Source of the DNA: Phyllobacteriaceae bacterium
GTDB lineage: Bacteria; Pseudomonadota; Alphaproteobacteria; Rhizobiales; Rhizobiaceae
Direction of reading: 5' to 3'
Assembly: GCA_002708825.1 (NCBI GenBank)
Contig: PAPF01000039.1
Span: 79,419-143,418, forward strand
Length of the DNA stretch: 64,000 bases
Shown here: positions 1-9,252 of the stretch, piece by piece
Position numbering within the stretch: the first letter of the stretch is position 1
Layout of the letters: every line of letters begins with the position of its first letter
Made by a program: the position numbers and the translations under genes
The notes under the pieces: model-generated
Seen by the model: only the letters and a program-made list of their open reading frames with translations
The model's database searches: none
What the model was told of the DNA's origin: nothing

Positions 1-2517
1 GGGATCGAGCTTCAGCAGCGGTTCCGCCGAAAGCAGCCCGGTCTTTCCCCAGGAATGGCCCTCCGGCACCTCGACCACGAGCGCGCCGTCCTCGAAGCGG
101 GCGAAGGCCTCGAAATCGCCGCCCGCGACTCCTATGGGTTCCCAGGCAGGCGAGGGCGAACCGTCAAAGGCCACCGTCTCCGGCAGGGGATCGACACCGG
201 GGGCAGGTTCGGGCGTTGGGGCCGCTGCACCGGGCTTCCGCGTCAGGACGATGCGGTCGAGCGCCAGGCGCGCCGGCGCATCCTTCTCCGGAACGATCGT
301 GTAGGCATAGACGCGCAGGCCCGCGCCGTCGCGCGCGGCATCATAGGGCCGCGTGACCGGCGCCATGCCCTCCGCCGAGACGGTCACTTCGCCCGCGCGG
401 ATGGAAAACCGCACCTGCGATGGCGGTGTCGCGGACACCTCCTGCCGGTCGAAATCATTGCCGCCATGCGGATAGAAATGCACGTCCGCGAGCGCGCCTG
501 TGCTGTCCTTCGGCTTGTGCCAGGCAAAGGTGACATTCGGCTTTCCAGGTCCGTTCCCGCCCACGCCGCCATAGCCGGGATGGGCCAATGCCAGGGCAAA
601 GCCGTCCGTCCGCGCGGGGTCCAACTCGAAGGTGACGGTGACTTCGCCATCCCCGCGAAGACCGTCCAGCCAGACCAGCGCCGCCGGGCTGAGAATGCCC
701 GCATTGCCCCAGGCGGAGCCTTGCGCGACGTCGACCAGCAGCATGTCGCCGTCCAGCCTGGCGTCACGGTTGAAATCGCCGCCGGCCGCACCGTGTCCGA
801 CCCAGTCGGTTCCCAGGCGTCCGTCAAACAGCACCACTTCGGCACGGTCGTCCGGCCAGGCGGTCAGGGCGGGCTTCGCTGCCGGGGTCTCGCCGGTTTC
901 TATACGCCTGAGCGCAAGGCGCGCCGGCTGCTCTTTCGCCATCGCATGGGCGATGGCATGAACGTGGTATCCCTCCGGTGCCGGTCCGCCGGGAAGGGTC
1001 GCTTCGAGCATCGTGCCATCCGGCAGGATCGCCGCCACCCCCCCGGTCGGGTCGAGCCGCAACGTGATGCTGTCGGGTGCGCGGGGGCCGGTGGCAACAC
1101 GCCGCACGACGCTACGGCGCAGGAACAGCGTTGCATGGGCCGGCTCGTCCCCGCCCTCCGAACCCCAGGCAAACCGGATATCGTGGGCCGGCCATTCATC
1201 GCTGCCGTCGGCTGCGGCAAGTGCCAGGACGAAGGCGCTCGTATTTGCGGCGTCGAAGTCGAAGCGGACCGTGCGCGCGCCTGTTCCGTCACCCACGCGC
1301 ACCAGCGGCGCGGCGGAACGGATGCCGGTCTTGGCCCAGCCATTGCCCGCCGGAACGTCGACGATCAGCATGCCGCCGGAGCTCCTGGCGAAGGCATCGT
1401 AATTGCCGCCGGCCTCGGACACCGGCAGCCAGCGTTCGTCGGGCAGGCCGTCGAAAAGCACAGGATCGCCGGGGCGTGCCGTGGTCGCGGGGATTTCGCC
1501 GGGGACGGCCGTTTCCGGTGTTCCGCTGGCGATTGCCTCGCCGCCTGAAGGCAGGCGGGTTTCGGTCCTGCGATACTCGATCCGCACGAAACCCTTGTTG
1601 CCGCTGGCGCTGTTCGTTGCCCAGGTTCCCGGATCGGAATCGACCAGTTCATAGCGGCCCGCCGGCAGGATGATGCCCGGCTCCACGATCCAGTAGGCGT
1701 CCGGCACCCCGCCCTGGCCCGGCCTGCCGCTGGCCTGCCACGGGCCGTAGGTCGCATCGGCGCTCCGCAGGGCGATCGTGCCGGGGGAGCGCCCGCGGCC
1801 ATGGTTCCAGTGATAGGTCTGGATGGACTGGATGAAGACCGGTTCCGGCATGGTGAACACCACCGGCTTTTCCGGTCCGTTGGCGACCGCGTAGATGTTG
1901 CCGATCTCGGCGATCAGCATGTCGCCCACGGGCACGGTTTCCGGTTGGGTCTCCGGCGCGGTGGCGATCGCTCCCGGGCTGGTGTCCTGTGCCTGGTCAA
2001 CCGGTTCCCCGCCGAAGGTGCGGCTGGCGCCGCCCTTGATCCGCCCGTAACGGATGCCGGCCAGGAAACGGTCCAGCAGGTTTGCGGCGGCGGTGAAATC
2101 CTTGTCCTGGAATTCCAGGTTCATGATGAACTGGTGGCCGTCCCGCCTTGGATCGAGGAAGGCCAGCCCGTAGACGCCCAGCTGCGGGAACTCGGATGTG
2201 ATGACCATCGCCCGGCGCCCGGCGACCATGATCTCCTCATGTGCGACAATGTCGTCGTAGCCGAGCAAGGGCTCGTCCGGGAACCACCAGAAGGCCAGGA
2301 GCGTGTAGTTGCCGTCCGGGCTCCTCAGGTGGATCTGCTCGCCTTCCTCCTGATACGTGACCTCCCATTGCGCGGGCGCTTCGATGCGGACTTCCCCGAA
2401 GTCGAAACTTGTCCATTGATCGGCCCCGGAGGCCGGGACTTGAAACGCCATTGCGGAGGCAAGGACGAGAAACAGGCGAGCCGCCAGCCAGAACCCCGTC
2501 GATTTCAGCATGCCCAT
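1..2517 (-). CDS. Large exported repeat protein, 3' end outside window
   Basis: Open from an ATG at 2517 to the window edge: 839 codons are visible without a stop, and the C-terminus is missing. An RBS-like GGGAGG lies at 2527-2532, nine bases before the ATG. The N-terminus is a signal peptide (hydrophobic run at about residues 8-27, ending near ASGA), so the product is probably periplasmic or secreted. After a first region of about 340 residues come three copies of a roughly 210-residue unit. Each opens with FDG (F at about residues 355, 564 and 784), followed by a W, AGG(N/D), an AR pair, a VDV/VEV-type strand and a W(G/A)(K/N)(T/A)G motif. No known enzyme family was recognised. It lies 5 bases after a membrane protein gene in the same direction, probably one operon. 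Translation is consistent in one frame throughout. Confidence 0.75.
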   Translation of the reverse strand, partial: MGMLKSTGFWLAARLFLVLASAMAFQVPASGADQWTSFDFGEVRIEAPAQWEVTYQEEGEQIHLRSPDGNYTLLAFWWFPDEPLLGYDDIVAHEEIMVAGRRAMVITSEFPQLGVYGLAFLDPRRDGHQFIMNLEFQDKDFTAAANLLDRFLAGIRYGRIKGGASRTFGGEPVDQAQDTSPGAIATAPETQPETVPVGDMLIAEIGNIYAVANGPEKPVVFTMPEPVFIQSIQTYHWNHGRGRSPGTIALRSADATYGPWQASGRPGQGGVPDAYWIVEPGIILPAGRYELVDSDPGTWATNSASGNKGFVRIEYRRTETRLPSGGEAIASGTPETAVPGEIPATTARPGDPVLFDGLPDERWLPVSEAGGNYDAFARSSGGMLIVDVPAGNGWAKTGIRSAAPLVRVGDGTGARTVRFDFDAANTSAFVLALAAADGSDEWPAHDIRFAWGSEGGDEPAHATLFLRRSVVRRVATGPRAPDSITLRLDPTGGVAAILPDGTMLEATLPGGPAPEGYHVHAIAHAMAKEQPARLALRRIETGETPAAKPALTAWPDDRAEVVLFDGRLGTDWVGHGAAGGDFNRDARLDGDMLLVDVAQGSAWGNAGILSPAALVWLDGLRGDGEVTVTFELDPARTDGFALALAHPGYGGVGGNGPGKPNVTFAWHKPKDSTGALADVHFYPHGGNDFDRQEVSATPPSQVRFSIRAGEVTVSAEGMAPVTRPYDAARDGAGLRVYAYTIVPEKDAPARLALDRIVLTRKPGAAAPTPEPAPGVDPLPETVAFDGSPSPAWEPIGVAGGDFEAFARFEDGALVVEVPEGHSWGKTGLLSAEPLLKLDP

Positions 2518-2522
2518 CGCTG

Positions 2523-3245
2523 TCAACCTCCCGTTTCCGGATTGTCCGGCGTGATCGCGATTCCGTTCTTGCCCAGTGCCTTGATCAGCCTTCGCATCGG
2601 GCTCTCGAAGGCTTCGCTGGCGATGGGTATCTGGCTGCCGTCGCGCAGCGTGAGTGTGATGCCGACCGTGTCGCGGGCAAGCAGGATCGCACCGGCCGGG
2701 CCGAATTTTCCCGCGGCGATCAGGGCCGGGGTGAGCCAGCGGATCCATTTTGGCAGGCCCCGGCGGAACGGCGAGACCCGCGCGATGTCGGCGAAGCGGA
2801 AGGCGCGGTGCCCCTCAAGCCGGTTGATCTGCAGACCGTCAGGCTCGATGACGAGCCAGAAGGCAGCGTAGTGGGCGCTGAACCACAGGATCGAGACGGA
2901 GATCAGCGCCAGGGGCCATGTCAGCAGCGCCGAAGGATGAACCAGGAGGCCAAAATCCGCCCACAGGTATTCCTCGCCCATCCGCGCCCAGAAGGGCAGG
3001 GCGAAGAAGAAGCCGGTCAGCAGGAAGGCGATCAGGTCCGGCCCGTGGACAGCGGGCATCCGGTCATAGATGAAGGCAGTGTCCGGACGCGGCGCTCGGG
3101 GCATCAGGAGATAGACGGCCAGACCCGCGCCGGCCAGCATCAGGCCTGCAGGAAGACCGCGCTCCGGCAGGATTGCAAGTGCCGCGCAGACAAGGGCCAG
3201 CACGATGAGACGCCTTGCCATTTCGCGCGACAGCAGAACCGCCAT
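2523..3245 (-). CDS. Hypothetical membrane protein
   Basis: 240 residues. Two hydrophobic helices lie in the first 50 residues, another pair at about residues 72-90 and 108-135, followed by a soluble C-terminal part rich in beta-type sequence (roughly residues 135-240). This layout resembles small membrane proteins with a cytoplasmic PH-like or DUF-type domain, but no family can be named. The stop codon lies 5 bases before the start of the exported repeat protein downstream, so the two are probably co-transcribed. A palindrome lies about 65 bases upstream of the start and may belong to its promoter. Confidence 0.7.
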   Translation of the reverse strand: MAVLLSREMARRLIVLALVCAALAILPERGLPAGLMLAGAGLAVYLLMPRAPRPDTAFIYDRMPAVHGPDLIAFLLTGFFFALPFWARMGEEYLWADFGLLVHPSALLTWPLALISVSILWFSAHYAAFWLVIEPDGLQINRLEGHRAFRFADIARVSPFRRGLPKWIRWLTPALIAAGKFGPAGAILLARDTVGITLTLRDGSQIPIASEAFESPMRRLIKALGKNGIAITPDNPETGG

Positions 3246-3309
3246 GGAACAGCCCCTCGGTTACGGGTTTCACCGTCTTGAGAAGGCAGCCGAATGGCGG
3301 TTTTTGAAA

Positions 3310-3321
3310 TGACAATTGTCA
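3310..3321. promoter_or_regulatory. 12-bp palindrome, operator candidate
   Basis: TGACAATTGTCA is a perfect palindrome 65 bases upstream of the leftward membrane-protein start and between it and tRNA-Pro. Position and symmetry fit an operator for a dimeric regulator. The regulator is unknown. Confidence 0.3.
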
Positions 3322-3394
3322 ATGGTTTTCGAAAAAACCGGCGGCGGAATTTCGAGGGGAGTGTGCCCGGACACGGGTCGGGTCTTTTTCTGGC

Positions 3395-3471
3395 TGGTCG
3401 GAGTGGCAGGATTTGAACCTGCGACCCCCTCGTCCCGAACGAGGTGCGCTACCAGGCTGCGCTACACTCCG
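3395..3471 (-). tRNA. tRNA-Pro (CGG)
   Basis: 77 bases on the minus strand, read 3471 to 3395. The acceptor stem pairs CGGAGTG with CACTCCG. The discriminator is A, and CCA is encoded at 3397-3395. The D-loop has AGCCTGGTAGCGC, the anticodon stem is CCTCG/CGAGG around loop TTCGGGA (anticodon CGG), and the T-loop is GTTCAAATC. The sequence closely follows the usual bacterial proline tRNA with CGG anticodon. Confidence 0.97.
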
Positions 3472-3665
3472 CGAACCAGTCGGGCGGTCTATAACCGGCA
3501 CGATTGCATCCTGCAAGCGGTCTGAGGGGGAAATCGGCGAAAAATCCCGTGCTGCTCCGTTCGCTGCTGCGGTCGTGCGAAAAGGATTGTTTCGGCAGGG
3601 CTTAATCGGACATAAGGCTTTTGCCGGCAGACTGTCGCGCGAGTCCGACCGATCCGGAAAACCCG

Positions 3666-5183
3666 ATGCACAAACCCGTGGCCGACGCCAGACCGAATAC
3701 CTACGCCTTCGAGACCGTTCCGCTCGTCAAGCCGACCGGATTTCGCGAATATGATGCACGCTGGTGGTTCGGCCATCCGGCGTCATCCAAGCCGCCGGAA
3801 CTCAACCTGCTCGGCGTCCAGGCGCTCGGCATGGGCCTCGGAACGCTGATCCGCCGTCTTGGCGCCGGCCCCGGCATCGTCACCGGGCATGACTACCGGT
3901 CCTATTCCATGGCCATCAAGCTGGCGCTCACGCAGGGTCTCATGGCCGCCGGCGCCCATGTCAAGGATATCGGCCTGGCGTTGTCGCCCATGGCCTATTT
4001 CGCCCAGTTCGCGCTCGAGACCGCTTCCGTGGCCATGGTCACGGCCTCGCACAACGACAATGGCTGGACCGGGGTGAAGATGGGGTGCCAGCGTCCGCTC
4101 ACCTTCGGACCGGACGAGATGGCGCAATTGCGCGATATCGTGCTGTCGGGCGATTTCGACCTCGCCGGCGGGGGAAGCTACGAGGCCGTCGCCGGAATGC
4201 GCGAGCGCTACCTGTCGGATCTGGCCGACGGCATCCGCCTCAAGCGCCGCCTGAAAGTGGTCGCCGCCTGCGGCAACGGCACCGCCGGCGCCTTCGCGCC
4301 CGACCTGCTGGAGCGCATCGGCTGCGAGGTCATTCCGCTGGATTGCAATCTGGACCATGCCTTTCCGCGCTACAATCCGAACCCGGAAGACATGGAAATG
4401 CTCCATGCCATCCGCGATGCGGTGCTGGCGCACAAGGCCGATGTCGGGCTTGGTTTCGACGGCGACGGCGACCGCTGCGGCGTGGTCGACAACGAGGGCA
4501 ACGAGATCTTTGCCGACAAGGTGGGCGTCATGCTCGCCCGCGACATGTCGGCTGTCCGGCCCGGCGCGCAATTCGTCGTCGATGTGAAGTCGACAGGGCT
4601 CTACCGGACCGATCCGGTGCTGGCCGCCAACGGCGCGAAGACCGATTACTGGAAGACCGGCCATTCCTACATCAAGCGCCGCGTGTCCGAACTTGGCGCC
4701 GTGGCCGGCTTCGAGAAATCGGGTCATTTCTTCTTCAATGCGCCCTATGGCCGGGGCTATGACGACGGACTGGTCACCGCGGTCGCCATTTGCCGCATGC
4801 TGGAGCGCAATCCGGGCAAGTCCATGGCCGATCTTTACCGCGACCTCCCGCTGACCTTCGGTTCGCCCACCATGTCGCCCCATTGCGCCGACGAGGAAAA
4901 ATACGATGTCGTTGAGCGCGTCACGGCGCGTTTCGCTGACATGAAACGCAGGGGCGAGACCGTGGCGGGCGAGCGCATCGAGACCCTCGTCACGGTCAAT
5001 GGCGTGCGTGTCGGGCTGTCGGACGGCAGTTGGGGCCTCGTGCGGGCGTCGTCCAACAAGCCCGAACTCGTCGTCGTGGTGGAAAGCCCCGTCTCCGAGG
5101 AGCGCAAGCGCGCCGTCTTTCACGCCGTCGACGCCATCCTGCGGGAAAACCCGCAGGTCGGCGCCTACAACCAGTCGATCTGA
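3666..5183 (+). CDS. Phosphomannomutase/phosphoglucomutase
   Basis: 505 residues from ATG 3666; a TTG 45 bases upstream is in frame but a poorer start. It belongs to the alpha-D-phosphohexomutase family, converting mannose-6-P to mannose-1-P (and probably glucose-6-P to glucose-1-P). Visible signatures are the phosphoserine loop TASHNDNGWTG, the metal-binding loop GFDGDGDRCG, and a sugar-binding EKSGHFFF segment. Length is as usual for the family. The next gene begins 20 bases downstream and supplies the following step (GDP-mannose formation), so the pair is an operon for GDP-mannose and surface polysaccharide precursors. Substrate preference between mannose and glucose cannot be read from sequence. 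Confidence 0.9.
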   Translation: MHKPVADARPNTYAFETVPLVKPTGFREYDARWWFGHPASSKPPELNLLGVQALGMGLGTLIRRLGAGPGIVTGHDYRSYSMAIKLALTQGLMAAGAHVKDIGLALSPMAYFAQFALETASVAMVTASHNDNGWTGVKMGCQRPLTFGPDEMAQLRDIVLSGDFDLAGGGSYEAVAGMRERYLSDLADGIRLKRRLKVVAACGNGTAGAFAPDLLERIGCEVIPLDCNLDHAFPRYNPNPEDMEMLHAIRDAVLAHKADVGLGFDGDGDRCGVVDNEGNEIFADKVGVMLARDMSAVRPGAQFVVDVKSTGLYRTDPVLAANGAKTDYWKTGHSYIKRRVSELGAVAGFEKSGHFFFNAPYGRGYDDGLVTAVAICRMLERNPGKSMADLYRDLPLTFGSPTMSPHCADEEKYDVVERVTARFADMKRRGETVAGERIETLVTVNGVRVGLSDGSWGLVRASSNKPELVVVVESPVSEERKRAVFHAVDAILRENPQVGAYNQSI

Positions 5184-5203
5184 AACGGGCAGGGGAAGCC
5201 AGC

Positions 5204-7447
5204 ATGAGTGCCAGGATTGTCAGCTTCGTGATGAGCGGCGGCATCGGCTCGCGCCTCTGGCCGCTGTCGCGCGAGGACAATCCCAAGCAGTTCCATGATC
5301 TTTCCGGCGGCGGCTCGATGATCCAGCAGACCGTGCGCCGCATGGCCGCGCGCACGGCAGGCGAGGCACCCGTCTGCATCATAGCGACGGAGCGCCATGC
5401 CGGCCGCGTCAATGCCGAACTGGCGGGCGTGGACCTGAAGGGCGGGCGCGCGCTCTACGAGCCGATGGGCCGCAACACCGCGGCCGCCGTGGCGCTGGCC
5501 GCCCAGGTGACGCTGCGCGATTTCGGCGACGATCTCGTCCTTGTCGTGCCTTCCGATCATGTCATCGCCACCGATGCCGATTTCTGGGCGACGGTCGAGG
5601 ATGGCGTCGAGGCCGCGCTTTCGGGGCGCGTGGTGGTCTTTGGCGTGCGTCCGACCCATGCCGAGACCGGCTACGGATATATCGAGGCAGGCCCGGATGA
5701 GGGCGCCCCCGTTCGCGATGTCACCCGCTTTGTCGAGAAGCCGGACCACGCCACGGCGCAGACCTACCTGGAGGCGGGAAATTTCTACTGGAATGCCGGC
5801 ATTTTCCTCTTCCGCGCCTCGGCCATGCGCCAGGCCTTCGAGCGGCTGGAGCCCGCGATCTGGGCGGGTGTGGCCACCGCGCTCGGACAGGCCCGCGATG
5901 AGGTCGGCGGCATCTTCCTGCATGAGGACGACTACATGGCCGTCCGCTCCGATTCCATCGACTACGCCATCATGGAAAAGCTCGACGGCATCGCCATGGT
6001 GGAGGCGCGTTTCCGCTGGAACGACCTTGGCTCCTGGCAGTCGCTGCTCGATGTCTCCGAAGCCGACGGTGCGGGCAATGTCATCATCGGGGATGTCGTC
6101 GCCATCGACTGCGAGCATTGCTACCTGCGTTCCTCCGGCCGCCTGCTCTCGGTCATCGGCCTGAAGGATGTGGCGGTGGTCGCCACCGCGGACGCCACCT
6201 TCGTTGCGCCGGTCAGCGAGAGCCAGAACGTCAAGAAGGTCGTCGAACAGCTTGAGAAGAGCGGGCGGCTCGAAACCCGCTACACGCCGAGCCATGACCG
6301 GGTGATCGAGGCCGGCGCCTTCGTCAACCGGGTCCGCCACTGGCTGTTCGAGGAAACACTGCCGCTCTGGTCGACCGCCGGCGTCGACCGCGTCCATGGC
6401 GGATTTCACGAGACGCTGGGCTTCGACGGCCAGCCGGGCATCAAGCCCAAGCGCATGCGCACCATGGCCCGCCAGGTCTACGCGTTCGCCGTCGCCAAGG
6501 CCCATGGCTGGACCGGACCGGCCGACGACCTGATCGCCCATGGCATCGGCTTCATGGCTGACAGGGGTCGCACGGAACGCGGCGGCTGGGTGCGCGCCTT
6601 CAATCCGGATGGCTCGGTGCTCGATGCCGTCGAGGACACCTACGACCATGCCTTCGTGCTGCTGGCCCTGGCCCATGCGCACCGGGCCGGTCATCCCGAT
6701 GCCCTGACGCTGGGGCGCGAGACTTTCGACTTCCTCGACGAGCACCTGGAAGACGCCAACCTGCGGGGGTTCCTGGAAAGCTCCGACGGCGAGAACCTGC
6801 GACGCTCCAACCCGCACATGCATCTGCTGGAAGCCTTTCTCGCCTGGTTTCATGCCACCGGAGAGCGCACCTATCTGCGCCGGGCCGCGCGCATCGTCGA
6901 CCTGTTCCGCCATTCGCTGTTCGATCCGGAAACCTGGACGCTGGGCGAGTATTTCGACGGCGACTGGCGGCCGGAAAAGGGCATGCGCGGCGAATGGACC
7001 GAGCCCGGTCATCATTTCGAATGGGCCTCGCTGCTGACCGATTTCGCCGATGCGACCGGTCAGACCGACTTGGTGCCCTATGCCCGCAAGCTTTATGCGT
7101 CCGCCGTGGCCAACGGGCTGAACCGGTCCACGGGCCTCGCCTACAACGCGGTTTCGCGCTCCGGCGTGCCGCTGGAGCGCCTGTCGCGGTCATGGCCGCA
7201 GACCGAGGCCATCAAGGCGGCCATCGCGCTGGACGCCGAGGGCGGCGGGCCGGACATGAAGCCGGAAATCGAATCGCGCGTCGCGCGCCTGTTCCGCTGG
7301 CATGTCGATCCCGCGCCGCGCGGACTGTGGATCGACCTGATCGACGAGAAGGGCGCGGCGCGCGCTCCGGACGTGCCGGCGTCCATCTTCTACCATCTCG
7401 TCTGTGCGCTGACCCGTTATCTCGAAGTCCAGCCGAAGGTGCAATGA
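5204..7447 (+). CDS. Mannose-1-P guanylyltransferase fused to AGE-family isomerase
   Basis: 747 residues from ATG 5204. Residues 1 to about 355 form a nucleotidyltransferase of the GDP-mannose pyrophosphorylase type: signature MSGGIGSRLWPLSR followed by PKQF near the N-terminus, then FVEKP and NAGIFLF motifs. From about residue 365 to the end the protein is an N-acylglucosamine 2-epimerase (AGE) type alpha/alpha barrel, with RVHGGFHE, RMRTMARQVYAFA, YDHAFVLLALAHA, a WTEPGHHFEW segment and RSWPQTEAIKA. AGE-fold enzymes in rhizobia include mannose-6-phosphate isomerases. The fusion therefore likely joins fructose-6-P/mannose-6-P interconversion with GTP-dependent activation, the mutase gene before it providing the middle step. 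The usual bifunctional enzyme carries a cupin isomerase domain instead. Isomerase activity is an inference. Confidence 0.85.
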   Translation: MSARIVSFVMSGGIGSRLWPLSREDNPKQFHDLSGGGSMIQQTVRRMAARTAGEAPVCIIATERHAGRVNAELAGVDLKGGRALYEPMGRNTAAAVALAAQVTLRDFGDDLVLVVPSDHVIATDADFWATVEDGVEAALSGRVVVFGVRPTHAETGYGYIEAGPDEGAPVRDVTRFVEKPDHATAQTYLEAGNFYWNAGIFLFRASAMRQAFERLEPAIWAGVATALGQARDEVGGIFLHEDDYMAVRSDSIDYAIMEKLDGIAMVEARFRWNDLGSWQSLLDVSEADGAGNVIIGDVVAIDCEHCYLRSSGRLLSVIGLKDVAVVATADATFVAPVSESQNVKKVVEQLEKSGRLETRYTPSHDRVIEAGAFVNRVRHWLFEETLPLWSTAGVDRVHGGFHETLGFDGQPGIKPKRMRTMARQVYAFAVAKAHGWTGPADDLIAHGIGFMADRGRTERGGWVRAFNPDGSVLDAVEDTYDHAFVLLALAHAHRAGHPDALTLGRETFDFLDEHLEDANLRGFLESSDGENLRRSNPHMHLLEAFLAWFHATGERTYLRRAARIVDLFRHSLFDPETWTLGEYFDGDWRPEKGMRGEWTEPGHHFEWASLLTDFADATGQTDLVPYARKLYASAVANGLNRSTGLAYNAVSRSGVPLERLSRSWPQTEAIKAAIALDAEGGGPDMKPEIESRVARLFRWHVDPAPRGLWIDLIDEKGAARAPDVPASIFYHLVCALTRYLEVQPKVQ

Positions 7448-7451
7448 CCGC

Positions 7452-8915
7452 TCAGTAGGGGCTGTCCACCGGTCCGTCCGCGACGTAGACGCTTCTGACC
7501 TGGCTCCACGCGGCAAGCGCCTCGATACCGTTTTCGCGGCCCATGCCCGATTGCTTGACGCCGCCGAACGGCATTTCCACCGGTGTCAGGTTGTAGGCGT
7601 TGATCCAGCAGGTCCCGGCCTGAAGCCGGTGGACGACGCGCTTCGCCCGCCCGATATCGGCGGAAAACACGCCCGCTGCCAGGCCGAAGGGCGTGTCATT
7701 GGCCCGCGCGATCACCTCCTCCTCGTCCCGGAAGGAAAGGACGGCCATCACCGGCCCGAAGATTTCCTCGCGCGCGATGGTCATGCCGTCGGTCACGCCG
7801 GTGAAGACCGTCGGCTCGACATAATGTCCGCCTTCCAGCCCCTGAAGCCGGGGACGGCCGCCACCACAGGCCAGGGTGGCGCCTTCCGTCCGTCCGGCCT
7901 CGACATAGCCCATGACCTTTTCCAGTTGCGCCGCCGAGACCAGCGGGCCCATCTGCGTCGCCTCGTCCATCGGATCGCCGATGCGGATGCCGCGCGTGCG
8001 CTCGACCAGCCGTGCGACGAAGCGGTCATGGATCGCCTCGTGCACGAAGACCCGCGTGCCGTTGGAGCAGACCTGGCCGGTGGAATAGAAATTGCCGAGC
8101 ATGGCGCCGCCGATGGCGCTTTCCAGGTCGGCATCCTCGAAGACGATCATCGGCGACTTGCCGCCCAGTTCCATTGTCGCCGGCTTCATCAGGCCCCCGG
8201 CCGTGGCGAGCACCTTCTTGCCCGTCGGCACCGAGCCGGTCAGCGAAACCTTCGCGATGACCGGGTGCTCGACCAGCTTCGCCGCCACGTCGCCGAAACC
8301 CTGAACCACGTTGAACAGGCCGGCAGGCAGGCCCGCCTCGATATAGATTTCGGCCAGTTTCAGCGCCGAGAGCGGCGTGACCTCGGACGGCTTGAAGATC
8401 ATCGCATTGCCCATGGCCAGCGCCGGCGCCGACTTCCAGCAGGCGATCTGGATGGGATAGTTCCAGGCACCGATGCCGAGCGTCACACCGAAGGGTTCGG
8501 GCCGCGTATAGGCGTGCGGCCCGCCAAGGTCGATCTGCCGGCCTGTGTAGGAAGGAACGGTCCGCCCCATGAAATCGAGGCAGTCGGCGCCCGAAGCAGC
8601 GTCGGCCACCAGCGTTTCCTGGATCGCCTTGCCGGTGTCGAGCGTCTCCAGTTCGGAGAGTTCACGGTTGCGCTCCTTGAGGATTGCCGCTGCCCGGCAA
8701 AGGATCGCGCCGCGTTCCTCGGCCGGGCGCGCCGCCCAATCCGCCTGCGCGCGCGCCGCGCTTTCCACCGCCGCGGCAATGACCCTGTCCGTTGCGCAAT
8801 GGAGCCGTGCGATCACCTCGTCCGTGGCGGGATAGCGGCTTTCGAGCACCGCGCCGGACGCGTCCTCGAAGGGCTTGCCGTCGATGAAATGGGAGGCGGG
8901 AGGTTGTGCGCGCAT
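7452..8915 (-). CDS. betB: Betaine aldehyde dehydrogenase
   Basis: 487 residues, NAD(P)-dependent aldehyde dehydrogenase oxidising betaine aldehyde to glycine betaine. Seen: the [20 protein letters not shown] segment typical of BetB, cofactor-region FKPSEVTP and [11 protein letters not shown], general-base ELGGKSP, and the catalytic cysteine in [10 protein letters not shown]. The gene lies downstream of betC and betA in the same direction, separated from betA by a toxin-antitoxin pair. It ends only four bases from the stop of the convergent guanylyltransferase gene. It completes the route choline-O-sulfate to choline to betaine aldehyde to glycine betaine, an osmoprotectant. Confidence 0.95.
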   Translation of the reverse strand: MRAQPPASHFIDGKPFEDASGAVLESRYPATDEVIARLHCATDRVIAAAVESAARAQADWAARPAEERGAILCRAAAILKERNRELSELETLDTGKAIQETLVADAASGADCLDFMGRTVPSYTGRQIDLGGPHAYTRPEPFGVTLGIGAWNYPIQIACWKSAPALAMGNAMIFKPSEVTPLSALKLAEIYIEAGLPAGLFNVVQGFGDVAAKLVEHPVIAKVSLTGSVPTGKKVLATAGGLMKPATMELGGKSPMIVFEDADLESAIGGAMLGNFYSTGQVCSNGTRVFVHEAIHDRFVARLVERTRGIRIGDPMDEATQMGPLVSAAQLEKVMGYVEAGRTEGATLACGGGRPRLQGLEGGHYVEPTVFTGVTDGMTIAREEIFGPVMAVLSFRDEEEVIARANDTPFGLAAGVFSADIGRAKRVVHRLQAGTCWINAYNLTPVEMPFGGVKQSGMGRENGIEALAAWSQVRSVYVADGPVDSPY

Positions 8916-8940
8916 GATGTTGCTTGTCTTTCCTTATGGT

Positions 8941-9252
8941 TCAGGAATTGATGTCGATATCGGCGTCGGAAAGCCAATCCTGTGCCCCATGGACGATCCG
9001 AAGGACTTCGATGCCATCGCCGTCGGAGAAGGCGCGATACAGGACAAGATGATTGCGAACGCTCGCAACTCGGACATCGCGATGGTTCGGCAATCGTTGC
9101 GGCGCCGAGTAGGGTAGATCGGCCAGCCGCCAGATCGTCGTCAGAAGGTCTTCAAGGTAGCTGTCAGCGGCCGCTTCGGATCTTTCGTGCAGATAAAGGT
9201 AGAGGCTCTCCAGATCCCGGTCAGCCAGTGGCGTGTAGAGAACACGGCTCAT
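8941..9252 (-). CDS. parE: ParE/RelE-superfamily toxin
   Basis: 103 residues. The sequence has the ParE layout: an N-terminal YTPLADRDLESLYLYL helix, a central SAPQRLPNHRDVRV strand pair and a C-terminal VLRIVHGAQDW, where IxHGxxDW is a hallmark of the family. Members usually poison DNA gyrase, though some RelE relatives cut mRNA. The start overlaps the stop of the upstream antitoxin gene by 4 bases (ATGA), so the two are translationally coupled. The stop lies 25 bases before betB, so the module sits inside the bet gene cluster. Confidence 0.88.
   Translation of the reverse strand: MSRVLYTPLADRDLESLYLYLHERSEAAADSYLEDLLTTIWRLADLPYSAPQRLPNHRDVRVASVRNHLVLYRAFSDGDGIEVLRIVHGAQDWLSDADIDINS

Noticed and set aside
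55..1548. 497-codon plus-strand frame at the window start
   Set aside because: Antisense to the exported repeat protein, whose frame shows a signal peptide, RBS and regular repeats.
3316..3525. Short open frames across 3316-3525 on both strands
   Set aside because: They run through tRNA-Pro and have no RBS or coding-like composition.
3783..5123. 446-codon minus-strand frame
   Set aside because: Antisense to the phosphohexomutase gene.
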